From Microbacterium karelineae (lineage in GTDB: Bacteria > Actinomycetota > Actinomycetes > Actinomycetales > Microbacteriaceae): a stretch of 64,000 bases of DNA. The position numbers and the translations under genes are program-made. This document shows, in pieces, positions 43,009 to 51,207 of this stretch; position 1 is the first letter of the stretch, and each line of letters opens with the position of its first letter. The DNA is taken from the NCBI RefSeq assembly GCF_009745985.1, contig NZ_WFIX01000190.1:186001-250000 (forward strand), written 5' to 3'. The notes under the pieces are model-generated. The model was not told where the DNA came from. It searched no databases and saw nothing but the letters and a program-made list of their open reading frames with translations.

Positions 43009-43676
43009 GTCGCTCCCCGCAGCCACTGCTCGACACCCGCGACATGGGCGACCATGAGCGCGTTCGCGAGCTGCCCATCGCCGCGACGCAGCGCGTCGAC
43101 GATCGCGCGATGCTCGTCGATCGTGCGGGCGACGGATCCACCCTCCGTGATGCCGCGCCACACGCGGGCTCGCACCGTCGGCCCCGAGAGGGATTCGAGC
43201 AGACCCGCGAGGTACGCATTGCCCGTCGCTCGCGCGATGCGCCCGTGGAACTCGATGTCGTGCGCGACGAGCGCCTCGACATCCGCTTCTTCCGCCACGG
43301 CGTCGACGAGACCGTCGAGGTCGCCGAGATCCTCTTCACCCGCGGTCCTCGCCGCGAGCTCGGCCGCCGCCGGTTCGAGGATCCGCCGGACCGCGAAGAT
43401 CTCCAGCACGGAGTCGTCCTGATGCAGATCGACGACGAAGCTCATCGCCTCGAGCAGAAGATCCGACTCGAGGCTCGTCACATACGTGCCGTCACCGCGT
43501 CGCACATCGAGCACCCGGATCACGGCGAGCGCCTTGACCGCTTCGCGCAGCGAGCTGCGCGAGAGGCCGAGCTCCTCGCTGAGTTCCTTCTCCGGAGGAA
43601 GGCGGTCGCCGGGGGAGAGCCGCCCCGACACGATCATGTCCTTGATGCCGGCGATCGCCTCGTCTGTGACTGCCAT
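43005..43676 (-). CDS. FadR/GntR-family regulator of the fucose region
   Basis: 223 residues. The N-terminal winged helix contains GDRLPPEKELSEELGLSRSSLREAVKAL, the GntR signature, and the C-terminal all-helical FCD domain has ligand-binding histidines (HDIEFHGRIARATGN, DEHRAIVDAL). An ACATC-N-GATGT site lies 16-30 bases upstream of its start, suggesting autoregulation. Its effector is probably a pathway acid such as 2-keto-3-deoxyfuconate (inference). Cotranscribed with the lactonase gene. Confidence 0.88.
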   Translation of the reverse strand: MAVTDEAIAGIKDMIVSGRLSPGDRLPPEKELSEELGLSRSSLREAVKALAVIRVLDVRRGDGTYVTSLESDLLLEAMSFVVDLHQDDSVLEIFAVRRILEPAAAELAARTAGEEDLGDLDGLVDAVAEEADVEALVAHDIEFHGRIARATGNAYLAGLLESLSGPTVRARVWRGITEGGSVARTIDEHRAIVDALRRGDGQLANALMVAHVAGVEQWLRGAT

Positions 43677-43691
43677 TCCCTGAGTCTAGCG

Positions 43692-43706
43692 AGAGATCGG
43701 ATGTCT
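43692..43706 (-). promoter_or_regulatory. Fucose-regulon operator before the FadR-type gene
   Basis: AGAGAT-CGG-ATGTCT differs at one base from the perfect palindrome before fucD (36335-36349). It lies in the 39-base gap between the isomerase-like gene and the regulator gene, where it could repress the regulator/lactonase transcript. Confidence 0.6.
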
Positions 43707-43715
43707 GAGGGAGCG

Positions 43716-45350
43716 TCAGATCCGCACGTCTCCCGCCAGGTGAACGCGGATCCCCATGCGCTCGAACGCCGCGGCCTTCGCGACGAGGGCACGATCGGCC
43801 GTGTCGGCGTCCGGTGCGTACACGAGCTGCGCGTGGTTCGCCTTGTGGCGGGCCATGAACTGATCGCGCGTGATGCCGTGCAGGACGACGTGCGCGATCG
43901 GCCACTCGGGATTCGTGGCCTCCTTGCGGCGCCGGGTCCCCTCCTCGGGCAGCTCGACGGCGGATCCGCGGAAGATGTCGGCCTGCAGCACGCCATCGGC
44001 GATGTACACGCGCGAGATGACGAGTTCGCCGGGCTTCGAGACCCCGTTGACCGTCGAGCCGCCCGCTGGGAAGAAGACGGGATCCTGACGCCAGCCCTCT
44101 GCCTTGTCCCACCCGCCGAGGTGCGAGGCGGGCACGGAACCCGAGATCTCATAGACCCACACGAACTCCCCGCCGTGCTCCTCCCCCCAGCGCACGTCGT
44201 GGAGCGTGTTGTCGGGAGTGAGCCCCATGGCCCGCCAGACGCGGTCGGTGACGAGCGCGTCGACCGCGACACCCTCGTCCGCCTCGTTGAAGTGGGGCAT
44301 GGCGCGGCCCGCGAACAGCTCCCGCGAACTGTCACGCGACATCACGGCCGGCCGCTCGGTCGAGTTGAGCATGCCCTCCGGCAGATCGGACGCCGGGGCG
44401 AGATCCTTGAGGCCCTGCTGGTACTGGATGCCGATCGCGTCGAGCCCGAAGTCGTCGGCGATGCGCAGCGCCGCGATGTACATCTTGAACTGCGCGCGCA
44501 GCTGCGCCTCGGTCAGTTCGGTCGCTTCGTCGTCGCCGAGGCGGAAGGTCATGCCCTTCTCGCGCAGCCACTCGCCGATCGCGTCGGCCTCGGCATCCGT
44601 GACGGCGAGCATCTCGGCGTACAGAGCCGACTGCGAGAGTCGCTCCTTGTAGATGCCCGTCGCATTGAGGATCTCGTCGTCGAAGATCGCGTTGTACATG
44701 CCCATGCAGCCTTCGTCGAAGACTCCGATGAGGGCCTTGTCGGCGCGAAGCTGATCGCCGATCGCATACCCGAGCTCGCGCTCCGGGCTCTCCGGCAGAG
44801 CGGGCAGCGGGCGCACGTGCGAGGCGTCGTGCGTGATGGATCCGGTGTCGATCCATTCGCGGATGCCGTCGCGGAACCAGGTGTCGGCATAGTCGACCGA
44901 CCAGATGCTCGCGTACTCGCGCCCCATCTTCGTCAGGCTCGCGTTCAGACCGAGCAGCCCGACGAGTCCGGGCCAATCGGGCTGAAAGTTCGCGACCGTG
45001 AGGATCGGGCCACGATGGGTGCGCAGGCCGGCGAGCACATGGTGCGAGTACTGCCACACGGCTTCCGCGACGATGAGCGGTGCGTCGAGGGGGATCCCCG
45101 TGAAGACATCGAGCCCCATGCGCTGGCTCGAGATGAACCCGTGGCCGCGCGCCTCGTCGACAACGTGCCCGCGCACGACGCGCCAGCCGAGTTCCTCCAC
45201 GACCGTCGTGACACCGGCCTCGAGCTCCTGCTGCGTCGGCCATCCGGCGACGTTCGCCGACTCCCGCAGATCGCCGTTCGCGATCAGATACACGGTCTTC
45301 GGCTCGAGCGCGGGTCGTTCGGCGGGCTGGGGAAGGGAATACGCGGTCAT
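43716..45350 (-). CDS. L-fucose/L-arabinose isomerase-like family protein
   Basis: 544 residues. It matches a group often annotated fucose isomerase (APLIVAEAVWQYSHHVLAGL, FDEGCMGMYNAI, GITRDQFMARHKANH are strongly conserved there) but has none of the E. coli FucI landmarks, so the reaction is uncertain. Conserved Glu/Asp/His residues suggest a metal-dependent aldose-ketose isomerase. Start at 45350 with GAGGACGAG. A LacI-type operator lies 56 bases upstream. Confidence 0.75.
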   Translation of the reverse strand: MTAYSLPQPAERPALEPKTVYLIANGDLRESANVAGWPTQQELEAGVTTVVEELGWRVVRGHVVDEARGHGFISSQRMGLDVFTGIPLDAPLIVAEAVWQYSHHVLAGLRTHRGPILTVANFQPDWPGLVGLLGLNASLTKMGREYASIWSVDYADTWFRDGIREWIDTGSITHDASHVRPLPALPESPERELGYAIGDQLRADKALIGVFDEGCMGMYNAIFDDEILNATGIYKERLSQSALYAEMLAVTDAEADAIGEWLREKGMTFRLGDDEATELTEAQLRAQFKMYIAALRIADDFGLDAIGIQYQQGLKDLAPASDLPEGMLNSTERPAVMSRDSSRELFAGRAMPHFNEADEGVAVDALVTDRVWRAMGLTPDNTLHDVRWGEEHGGEFVWVYEISGSVPASHLGGWDKAEGWRQDPVFFPAGGSTVNGVSKPGELVISRVYIADGVLQADIFRGSAVELPEEGTRRRKEATNPEWPIAHVVLHGITRDQFMARHKANHAQLVYAPDADTADRALVAKAAAFERMGIRVHLAGDVRI

Positions 45351-45405
45351 CGCTCGTCCTCGTCGTCGGGGATCTCTCTGGTCCAGCGTCGTGATCACGC
45401 CGGCA

Positions 45406-45421
45406 ATGTAAAGGATTACAT
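45406..45421 (-). promoter_or_regulatory. LacI-type operator ATGTAA-n4-TTACAT
   Basis: ATGTAA (45406-45411) and TTACAT (45416-45421) are perfect inverted repeats. The site is upstream of the isomerase-like gene (start 45350) and downstream of the LacI gene on the same strand. A related sequence lies at 47359. The adjacent LacI protein is the obvious binder. Confidence 0.65.
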
Positions 45422-45459
45422 CGACGGCATGAGCAAGCAACCAGCGACCGGCGATTCCC

Positions 45460-46413
45460 TCAGATCCGGCCGGGAGGCTCGAGCAGTTCGCCGTGCAGCA
45501 CGATCCGCTCGGGCTCCGACGCATCGCCCGCCACGCGCTGCAGCAGCCGCTCCGCGGCGAGCTCGCCCATACGCTTCGACGGCAGCCGAACGACCGGCAC
45601 GGCGCGGGGGTCGAGCGTCGTGAACGGGAGGTCGCCGACGACCGACACGGCGACGTCCTCGGTCGTCAGCCCGCGTGAGGAGAGGGCCTGCAGGACCCCG
45701 ACACCGAGGAGGTTGTTGCCCGCGACGATCCCGCCGGGCCGGGCCTTCCTGTCGAGCATCGCGAGCGTTTCTCGCCTGCCGCCGTCGACGTCGAACGTGC
45801 TGTGCACGACCTCGGTCACGCCGACGCCGATCGCGCCCCGAGCGCGATCGCGCGCGGTCGCGACATTCGCCGGACCGACGAGGCACACGAGGTCTCCGCG
45901 ATCCGCAATCGCGCGCGCCGCGAGAGCACCAGCCTCGCGATTGTCCATGACGATCTCATCGACCGCGACGCCGCGCACCGATCTGTCGATCGCCACGAGG
46001 GCCGGTCCGCCCGCCGGAACGGCGGCGGGCGAGTCGTCATCGGCCGCCGCGAGGATCACACCGGCCATCTGCGTCGCCGTGGCGACGCGCAGATACTCGG
46101 CCTCCTGATCGTGATCCCCGTCGGTATTGCACAGGACGACCGAGAATCCGGCCTTTCGCGCGACATCCTCGACACCTCGTGCGACCTCGGTGAAGTACGG
46201 GTTCGACACATCTGGGAAGACGAGCGCGATCATCTCGCTGTGCCGACGGCGCAGGGAGCGCGCCGTGCGGTTCGGCACGAAGCGGAGCTCTTCCGCGGCC
46301 CGCCTGACGGCGTCCGACTTCTCGTCCGAGACGGTCTGCCCGTTGAACACACGCGAAACCGTCGCCGTCGAGACCCCGGCGAGCCGCGCGACGTCGATGA
46401 TCGTGGCCACCAT
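45460..46413 (-). CDS. LacI-family transcriptional regulator
   Basis: 317 residues. The helix-turn-helix and hinge helix are textbook: IDVARLAGVSTATVSRVFNG, then RRAAEELRFVPNRTARSLRR. The effector domain is the periplasmic-binding-protein fold (MIALVFPDVSNPYFTEVARG). Operators at 45406 (isomerase-like gene) and 47359 (epimerase gene) suggest it represses both flanking genes in response to a sugar. Confidence 0.92.
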   Translation of the reverse strand: MVATIIDVARLAGVSTATVSRVFNGQTVSDEKSDAVRRAAEELRFVPNRTARSLRRRHSEMIALVFPDVSNPYFTEVARGVEDVARKAGFSVVLCNTDGDHDQEAEYLRVATATQMAGVILAAADDDSPAAVPAGGPALVAIDRSVRGVAVDEIVMDNREAGALAARAIADRGDLVCLVGPANVATARDRARGAIGVGVTEVVHSTFDVDGGRRETLAMLDRKARPGGIVAGNNLLGVGVLQALSSRGLTTEDVAVSVVGDLPFTTLDPRAVPVVRLPSKRMGELAAERLLQRVAGDASEPERIVLHGELLEPPGRI

Positions 46414-46452
46414 CTCAGCCTATGCCAGCGCGATCCGCCGACCCGGAGCCGC

Positions 46453-47322
46453 TCAGTGCAGGCTCGTCGTCTCGACGGAGCGGATCCGACCCCGGATGAA
46501 AGCGTTCGCGTGCGCCGCGAGGTCGTCCGAGTCGTCCCACAGATCGCGCCAGACCCCCAGGGTGTTGCTGAGCTCGGCACTGACGATCGCCGACGAGAAC
46601 GACTCGAAGACCACGGGCCCGTCGTACGCCGTGCGGGCGAGTGCACCGAAGAAGGCGTCGAAGTCGACCGTGCCGCTGCCGAGATAGCCGCGGTGACTCT
46701 CGCCGATGTGCACGTATCCGAGGTCGTCCCCCGCGTCGAGGACGGGCTGCCAGAGATCCGTCTCCTCGATGTTCATGTGATACGTGTCGAGGTGCAGCGA
46801 GACGGCCTCGTGATCGATCGCCCGCAGGAGTTCGAGCCCCGCGCGTGCCGTGTTCACGACGTTCGATTCGTATCGATTGACGATCTCGAGGCCGAGCCGC
46901 ACTCCCTTCGCCGCCGCGCGATCGCCGAGACGGTGCAGCGCAACGGCCGCGTTCCCCACTCCTTCCGGCGTGGACGGCGCCATGTACTTCTGCATCGCGC
47001 TGTAGATCACGCCCGTGAGGTGCGATCCCCCCATCGCGTGCACGATGTCGATGCACTCACCGAGCATCTCCTCACCGGCGCGCCAGGCCGCCGGATCCGG
47101 GCTCGTCAGATCGGTGGCGGCTGTGAGACCGAGCGACGCTGTCGCCTCGATTCCGCGCGCCGCGAGCAGACGCGCCGCAAGGGCCGCGTCGAAGTTCTTC
47201 GGATCCATAAGCGGGAACTCGACGATGTCGAAGCCGGCACGACGAGTCGCGTCGATCGCCGCCTCGATCCCCTTCGCGTCAAGTCTTCCCGTGAATACCT
47301 GGGCATGTGCGCCGATCTTCAT
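46453..47322 (-). CDS. Sugar epimerase/isomerase, tagatose/psicose 3-epimerase-like TIM barrel
   Basis: 289 residues. Metal-site landmarks of the D-tagatose 3-epimerase group: GLEIVNRYESNVVNT (Glu), SLHLDTYHMNIEE (Asp and His), YVHIGESHRGYLGSG (His and Arg) and GPVVFESFSS (final Glu). It interconverts ketoses at C3 or a related step. Start at 47322 with GAGGA. Upstream lies a LacI-like operator, and the gene diverges from the ABC importer operon. Confidence 0.85.
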   Translation of the reverse strand: MKIGAHAQVFTGRLDAKGIEAAIDATRRAGFDIVEFPLMDPKNFDAALAARLLAARGIEATASLGLTAATDLTSPDPAAWRAGEEMLGECIDIVHAMGGSHLTGVIYSAMQKYMAPSTPEGVGNAAVALHRLGDRAAAKGVRLGLEIVNRYESNVVNTARAGLELLRAIDHEAVSLHLDTYHMNIEETDLWQPVLDAGDDLGYVHIGESHRGYLGSGTVDFDAFFGALARTAYDGPVVFESFSSAIVSAELSNTLGVWRDLWDDSDDLAAHANAFIRGRIRSVETTSLH

Positions 47323-47358
47323 TGACGTTCCTCTGCTCATCGTCGACCATGGAGTCGA

Positions 47359-47372
47359 TGTAATCGATTTCA
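47359..47372 (-). promoter_or_regulatory. LacI-like operator before the epimerase gene
   Basis: TGTAATCGATTTCA is one base from the perfect palindrome TGTAATCGATTACA and shares TGTAA with the site at 45406. It begins 37 bases upstream of the epimerase start. Confidence 0.55.
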
Positions 47373-47453
47373 GGCTCGCGATCGAATCGAGATCAGATCG
47401 CGACATGGTCGGACTTCCGATTGTCGGACCATGAAGATACATTAGGTGACAAC

Positions 47454-47494
47454 TTGACGTGGGCGCTACTCTGAGATGCGCTTACATCAGATGT
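47454..47494 (+). promoter_or_regulatory. Promoter and fucose-regulon operator of the ABC importer operon
   Basis: TTGACG (47454-47459) and TGCGCT (47477-47482), 17 bases apart, resemble the fucD promoter (TTGACG/TACGCT). The perfect palindrome ACATC-A-GATGT (47484-47494) follows, covering the expected start point. Its core matches the site before fucD, linking this importer to fucose catabolism. Confidence 0.55.
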
Positions 47495-47547
47495 TTCGAG
47501 CGACGCCGCCCGAAACACTCACGACACCCCGAAGAAGCAGGTACACC

Positions 47548-49065
47548 GTGACAGCACCACTCCTCGACGTCGAGGGGATCAGCAAGAGCTTCCCCGGCGT
47601 GCGCGCACTGCACGACGTCCGGTTCCATCTCCGCGCCGGCGAGGTCCTCGTGCTCGTCGGCGAGAACGGTGCCGGCAAGTCGACACTCATGAAGATCCTG
47701 TCCGGGATCTACGCCCGAGATGAGGGGACGATCCGCGTCGACGGGCGCCCCGTCGAGATCGCGAACCCCGCGGAAGCGCAGGATCTGGGGATCAGCATCA
47801 TCCATCAGGAGATGAACCTCGCCTCGGATCTCACGGTCGCGCAGAACATCTTCATCGGACGAGAGCCGCGCGTCGGCCCCTTCCTCTCGGAGCGGGCACT
47901 CAATGCGAAGACATCCGATCTCCTCCGCGAGCTCGGAATCGCGCTCGCTCCCTCACAGCTCGTCGGCGACCTCACCGTCGGCCAGCAGCAGATGGTCGAG
48001 ATCGCAAAGGCTCTCTCGTACGACGCCCGCGTGCTCATCATGGACGAGCCCACGTCGGCTCTGACCGACTCCGAGGTCGAGACGCTGTTCCGCCTCATCG
48101 CCGATCTCAAGGCGCGAGGGACGGGGATCGTCTACATCTCGCACCGAATGGAGGAGCTGCAGCGGCTCGCCGACCGCGTCACCGTCCTCCGCGACGGCGA
48201 GCACGTCGGCGACCTCGACCGCAGCGAGATCTCGATCCCGCGGATCATCGAGATGATGGTCGGCCGCCACGTCGGCGAGGGCGCGCGCCCGAAGTCGACC
48301 GATGTCGCCCGCGAAGAAGTCGCGCTCCGCGTCACCGGCCTCAGCACGCGCTCTCTCCTGAAGGATGTCTCATTCGAGGTCCACCGCGGCGAGATCCTCG
48401 GCTTCGCAGGCCTTATGGGCGCCGGCCGCACCGAGACGGCACGCGCGCTGATCGGGGCAGACCACCGCACGTCGGGGCACATCGAGGTGCATGGGCGCGC
48501 CGTCCGCATCTCGCAGCCCGCCGACGCGGTGAAGAACGGCATCGGCTACCTGTCCGAAGACCGAAAGCAGTTCGGTCTCATGCTCGAGCAGGACGTCGCC
48601 TTCAACACGATGCTCGCGTCGATGCGCAGCTACGCGAACGGCATCGGATGGATGCGCGATGGCCGGGGCCGCGATGTCACCAAGCGCTACGTCAAAGACC
48701 TCCGCGTGAAGACGCCGTCGATCGGTCAGACCGTGAAGCTGCTCTCCGGCGGCAATCAGCAGAAGGTCGTCATCGCGAAGTGGCTCGCCCGCGACTGCGA
48801 TGTGCTGATCTTCGATGAGCCCACGCGCGGCATCGACGTCGGCGCGAAGGAGGAGATCTACACTCTCCTCCACTCCCTTGCCGCCGAGGGCAAGGCGATC
48901 ATCGTCATCTCGTCGGAGCTCCCCGAAGTGCTCCGGCTCTCGCATCGCATCGTCGCGATGGCGAACGGACGCGTCACCGGCGTCCTCGACAACGAGGAAG
49001 CCAGCCAGGAGAAGATCATGGAGTACTGCACGATGGACAGTGCGAGCGAAGGGCAGGCCGCCTGA
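47548..49065 (+). CDS. ABC sugar importer ATPase, RbsA type
   Basis: 505 residues, two ATPase domains. First: Walker A GENGAGKST, Walker B LIMDEPTSAL and a loose signature, LTVGQQQMVEIAKAL. Second: degenerate Walker A (GLMGAGRTE), signature LSGGNQQKVVIAKWLA and an intact Walker B, LIFDEPTRGID. The second Walker B is normal, unlike that of the ATPase at 1889. GTG start after AAGAAGCAGG. Followed by permease and binding-protein genes; the promoter motif makes L-fucose or a related sugar the probable cargo. Confidence 0.9.
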   Translation: MTAPLLDVEGISKSFPGVRALHDVRFHLRAGEVLVLVGENGAGKSTLMKILSGIYARDEGTIRVDGRPVEIANPAEAQDLGISIIHQEMNLASDLTVAQNIFIGREPRVGPFLSERALNAKTSDLLRELGIALAPSQLVGDLTVGQQQMVEIAKALSYDARVLIMDEPTSALTDSEVETLFRLIADLKARGTGIVYISHRMEELQRLADRVTVLRDGEHVGDLDRSEISIPRIIEMMVGRHVGEGARPKSTDVAREEVALRVTGLSTRSLLKDVSFEVHRGEILGFAGLMGAGRTETARALIGADHRTSGHIEVHGRAVRISQPADAVKNGIGYLSEDRKQFGLMLEQDVAFNTMLASMRSYANGIGWMRDGRGRDVTKRYVKDLRVKTPSIGQTVKLLSGGNQQKVVIAKWLARDCDVLIFDEPTRGIDVGAKEEIYTLLHSLAAEGKAIIVISSELPEVLRLSHRIVAMANGRVTGVLDNEEASQEKIMEYCTMDSASEGQAA

Positions 49066-50084
49066 TGAACACCGAGCCCCGCACCACGACGGTGATCAAC
49101 ACGGCGATCGCGGAGGACAAGCCCGCGTCGGGTGGCTTCGTCGGCTTCCTCAAACGGTCCGTCCAGCAGTCGCTCGCGTTCGGCACGCTGATCGCGCTCG
49201 TGCTGTTCTTCGCGATCGCGAGCCCGAACTTCTTCACCTGGACGAACATCTCCGGCGTCCTGCTCTCGACCGCCGTCGTCGGGATCCTCGCACTCGGCAC
49301 GACCTTTGTGATCATCACGGGCGGCATCGACCTCTCGATCGGCACCGGGATGACCCTGTGCGCCGTGATGACCGGCGTCTTCGTCACGAACATGGGATTG
49401 CCGATCTGGCTCGGCGTCCTCGGCGGCGTCGCAACCGGCGCACTCATCGGCCTCATCAACGGCACGGGCGTCGCCATCCTCGGACTGCCGCCCTTCATCG
49501 CCACTCTCGCGATGATGATGATCGCGCAGGGCCTCGCTCTCGTCATCTCGGGCGTCGCCCCGATCTACTTCAGCGGCACGCCGTCGTTCAAGCAGATCGC
49601 CCTGGGCGAGATGATCCCGGGGCTGCCCAACGCCGTGCTGATCATGCTCGTCGTCGCGGGCATCGCGATCATCATCCTGTCGAAGACCCTCATGGGCCGC
49701 TTCACCTACGCGATCGGATCCAACGAGGAGGCGACCCGCCTCTCGGGCATCAACACGCGCCGATGGAAGATCGCGATCTACGTGTTCGCCGGCGCCTTCA
49801 CGGGCATCGCCGGCGTCGTGCTCGCCTCGCGTCTCGACTCGGCGCAGCCGCAGCTCGGCATGGGATACGAGCTGCAGGCGATCGCGGCGGTCATCATCGG
49901 CGGCACGTCGCTGCTGGGCGGACGCGGGTCGATCGTCGGCACCCTCATCGGCGCGCTCATCATGTCCGTCCTCCTCAACGGCCTGCGCATCATGTCGATC
50001 CAGACCGAATGGCAGACCGTCGCGACGGGCATCGTCATCCTCGTCGCCGTCTTCGTCGACTCGCTGCGCAACAAACGCAGCTGA
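49065..50084 (+). CDS. ABC sugar importer permease, RbsC type
   Basis: 339 residues, about ten membrane segments. Family motif IITGGIDLSIGTGMTL and late glycine-rich IGGTSLLGGRGSIVG. The ATG overlaps the ATPase stop as TGATG. This operon has a single permease gene, so the channel should be a homodimer. Confidence 0.9.
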   Translation: MNTEPRTTTVINTAIAEDKPASGGFVGFLKRSVQQSLAFGTLIALVLFFAIASPNFFTWTNISGVLLSTAVVGILALGTTFVIITGGIDLSIGTGMTLCAVMTGVFVTNMGLPIWLGVLGGVATGALIGLINGTGVAILGLPPFIATLAMMMIAQGLALVISGVAPIYFSGTPSFKQIALGEMIPGLPNAVLIMLVVAGIAIIILSKTLMGRFTYAIGSNEEATRLSGINTRRWKIAIYVFAGAFTGIAGVVLASRLDSAQPQLGMGYELQAIAAVIIGGTSLLGGRGSIVGTLIGALIMSVLLNGLRIMSIQTEWQTVATGIVILVAVFVDSLRNKRS

Positions 50085-50115
50085 GACCTGATCCCTTCCT
50101 TCCCTGCACCCGAAC

Positions 50116-50132
50116 GCCGGCTGGGAACCGGC
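50116..50132 (+). other. Small hairpin before the binding-protein gene
   Basis: GCCGG (50116-50120) and CCGGC (50128-50132) flank a 7-base loop in the 70-base gap between permease and binding-protein genes. It may protect or process the message that carries the abundant binding protein. Short stem, so tentative. Confidence 0.35.
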
Positions 50133-50154
50133 ACGAGACAACGGAGTTCTCCCT

Positions 50155-51153
50155 ATGAAGAAGTTCACGAAGCGCACAGCTGCCTTCTCGCTGGCCGCCA
50201 CAGCCGCGCTCGCCCTGAGCGCCTGCTCGGGCGATGGCGGATCCGCCGGCGGCGGTGACAACGAGGTTCCCGACAGCGACGCGACCTATGTCGCGATGGT
50301 GTCGAAGGGCTTCCAGCACCAGTTCTGGCAGGCCGTCAACGACGGCGCCCAGGAGAAGGCAGACGAGCTCGGCGTCGAGATCACGTTCGAGGGCCCCGCG
50401 TCCGAGACGCAGGTCGACGACCAGCTCAACATGCTGCAGACAGCGATCGACCGCGAGCCCGACGCGATCGCGTACGCCGCCCTCGACCCCGAGGCGTGCA
50501 TCCCCCTGTACGAGGACGCCGAGTCGGCCGGGATCCCCGTGGTGCAGTTCGATGCGCCGTGCAACAGCGACTACGCGCTGACGCTCGCCGCGACAGACGG
50601 CGTGGCGGCCGGTGCTCTGGCGGCCGACCACATGGCCGAGCTCATCGGAGGCGAGGGCAAGGTCGGCGTCATCGGCCACAGCCAGATCAACTCGACGGGC
50701 GTCGAGCGCCGCGACGGCTTCGTGAACCAGCTGGAGGACGAGTACCCCGACATCGAGGTCGTCGACATTCAGTACGGCGACGGCGACCACCTCAAGTCGG
50801 CCGACATCGCGAAGGCCATGATCAACGCCCATCCCGACCTCAAGGGCCTCTACGGCACCAACGAGGGCTCGGCGATCGGCGTCGTCAACGCCGCGAACGA
50901 GCTCGGTCTCACGGGTGATGACCTCACGATCATCGGCTTCGACTCGGGTGCGGCCCAGATCAACGCGATCAAGGCCGGCACGATGGCCGGCGCGATCACG
51001 CAGGACCCCCGCGCGATCGGCGCGAAGGTCGTCCAGGCCGCGGTCGATGTGATCAACGGCGAGTCGATCGACGACTACATCGACACTGGCTCGTACTGGT
51101 ACGACGCCGAGAACGTGGAGTCCGACGAGATCCAGGCGATGCTCTACGAATGA
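50155..51153 (+). CDS. ABC sugar importer substrate-binding lipoprotein, RbsB type
   Basis: 332 residues. Signal ends in lipobox LSAC (about 20-23), followed by a Gly/Ser linker. The fold is ribose-binding-protein-like: YVAMVSKGFQHQFWQAVNDGA, LNMLQTAIDREPDAIAYAAL, then DYALTLAATDGVAAGALAAD and GLYGTNEGSAIGVVNA. Last gene of the operon with a strong terminator directly behind. Cargo inferred as L-fucose or a related sugar from the regulon motif. Confidence 0.88.
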   Translation: MKKFTKRTAAFSLAATAALALSACSGDGGSAGGGDNEVPDSDATYVAMVSKGFQHQFWQAVNDGAQEKADELGVEITFEGPASETQVDDQLNMLQTAIDREPDAIAYAALDPEACIPLYEDAESAGIPVVQFDAPCNSDYALTLAATDGVAAGALAADHMAELIGGEGKVGVIGHSQINSTGVERRDGFVNQLEDEYPDIEVVDIQYGDGDHLKSADIAKAMINAHPDLKGLYGTNEGSAIGVVNAANELGLTGDDLTIIGFDSGAAQINAIKAGTMAGAITQDPRAIGAKVVQAAVDVINGESIDDYIDTGSYWYDAENVESDEIQAMLYE

Positions 51154-51163
51154 TCGGATGAAC

Positions 51164-51196
51164 AAAGCGGCCCCGCGAGATTCGCGGGGCCGCTTT
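51164..51196. terminator. Perfect 15-bp bidirectional terminator
   Basis: AAAGCGGCCCCGCGA (51164-51178) pairs perfectly with 51182-51196 around a 3-base loop, with A and T runs at the stem ends. It separates the convergent binding-protein gene and lactonase gene and should serve both. Confidence 0.9.
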
Positions 51197-51207
51197 CCTG
51201 TGTGCGC

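Noticed and set aside
43716-45350. Calling this gene fucI
   Set aside because: It lacks the landmarks of E. coli FucI. The resemblance is to a separate isomerase-like group, so no symbol was given.
42660-45623. A 987-residue open frame on the plus strand over the fucose genes
   Set aside because: It is antisense to the lactonase, regulator and isomerase-like genes. Its composition is Arg/Asp/Pro-rich with no motifs, as expected for a shadow frame in high-GC DNA.
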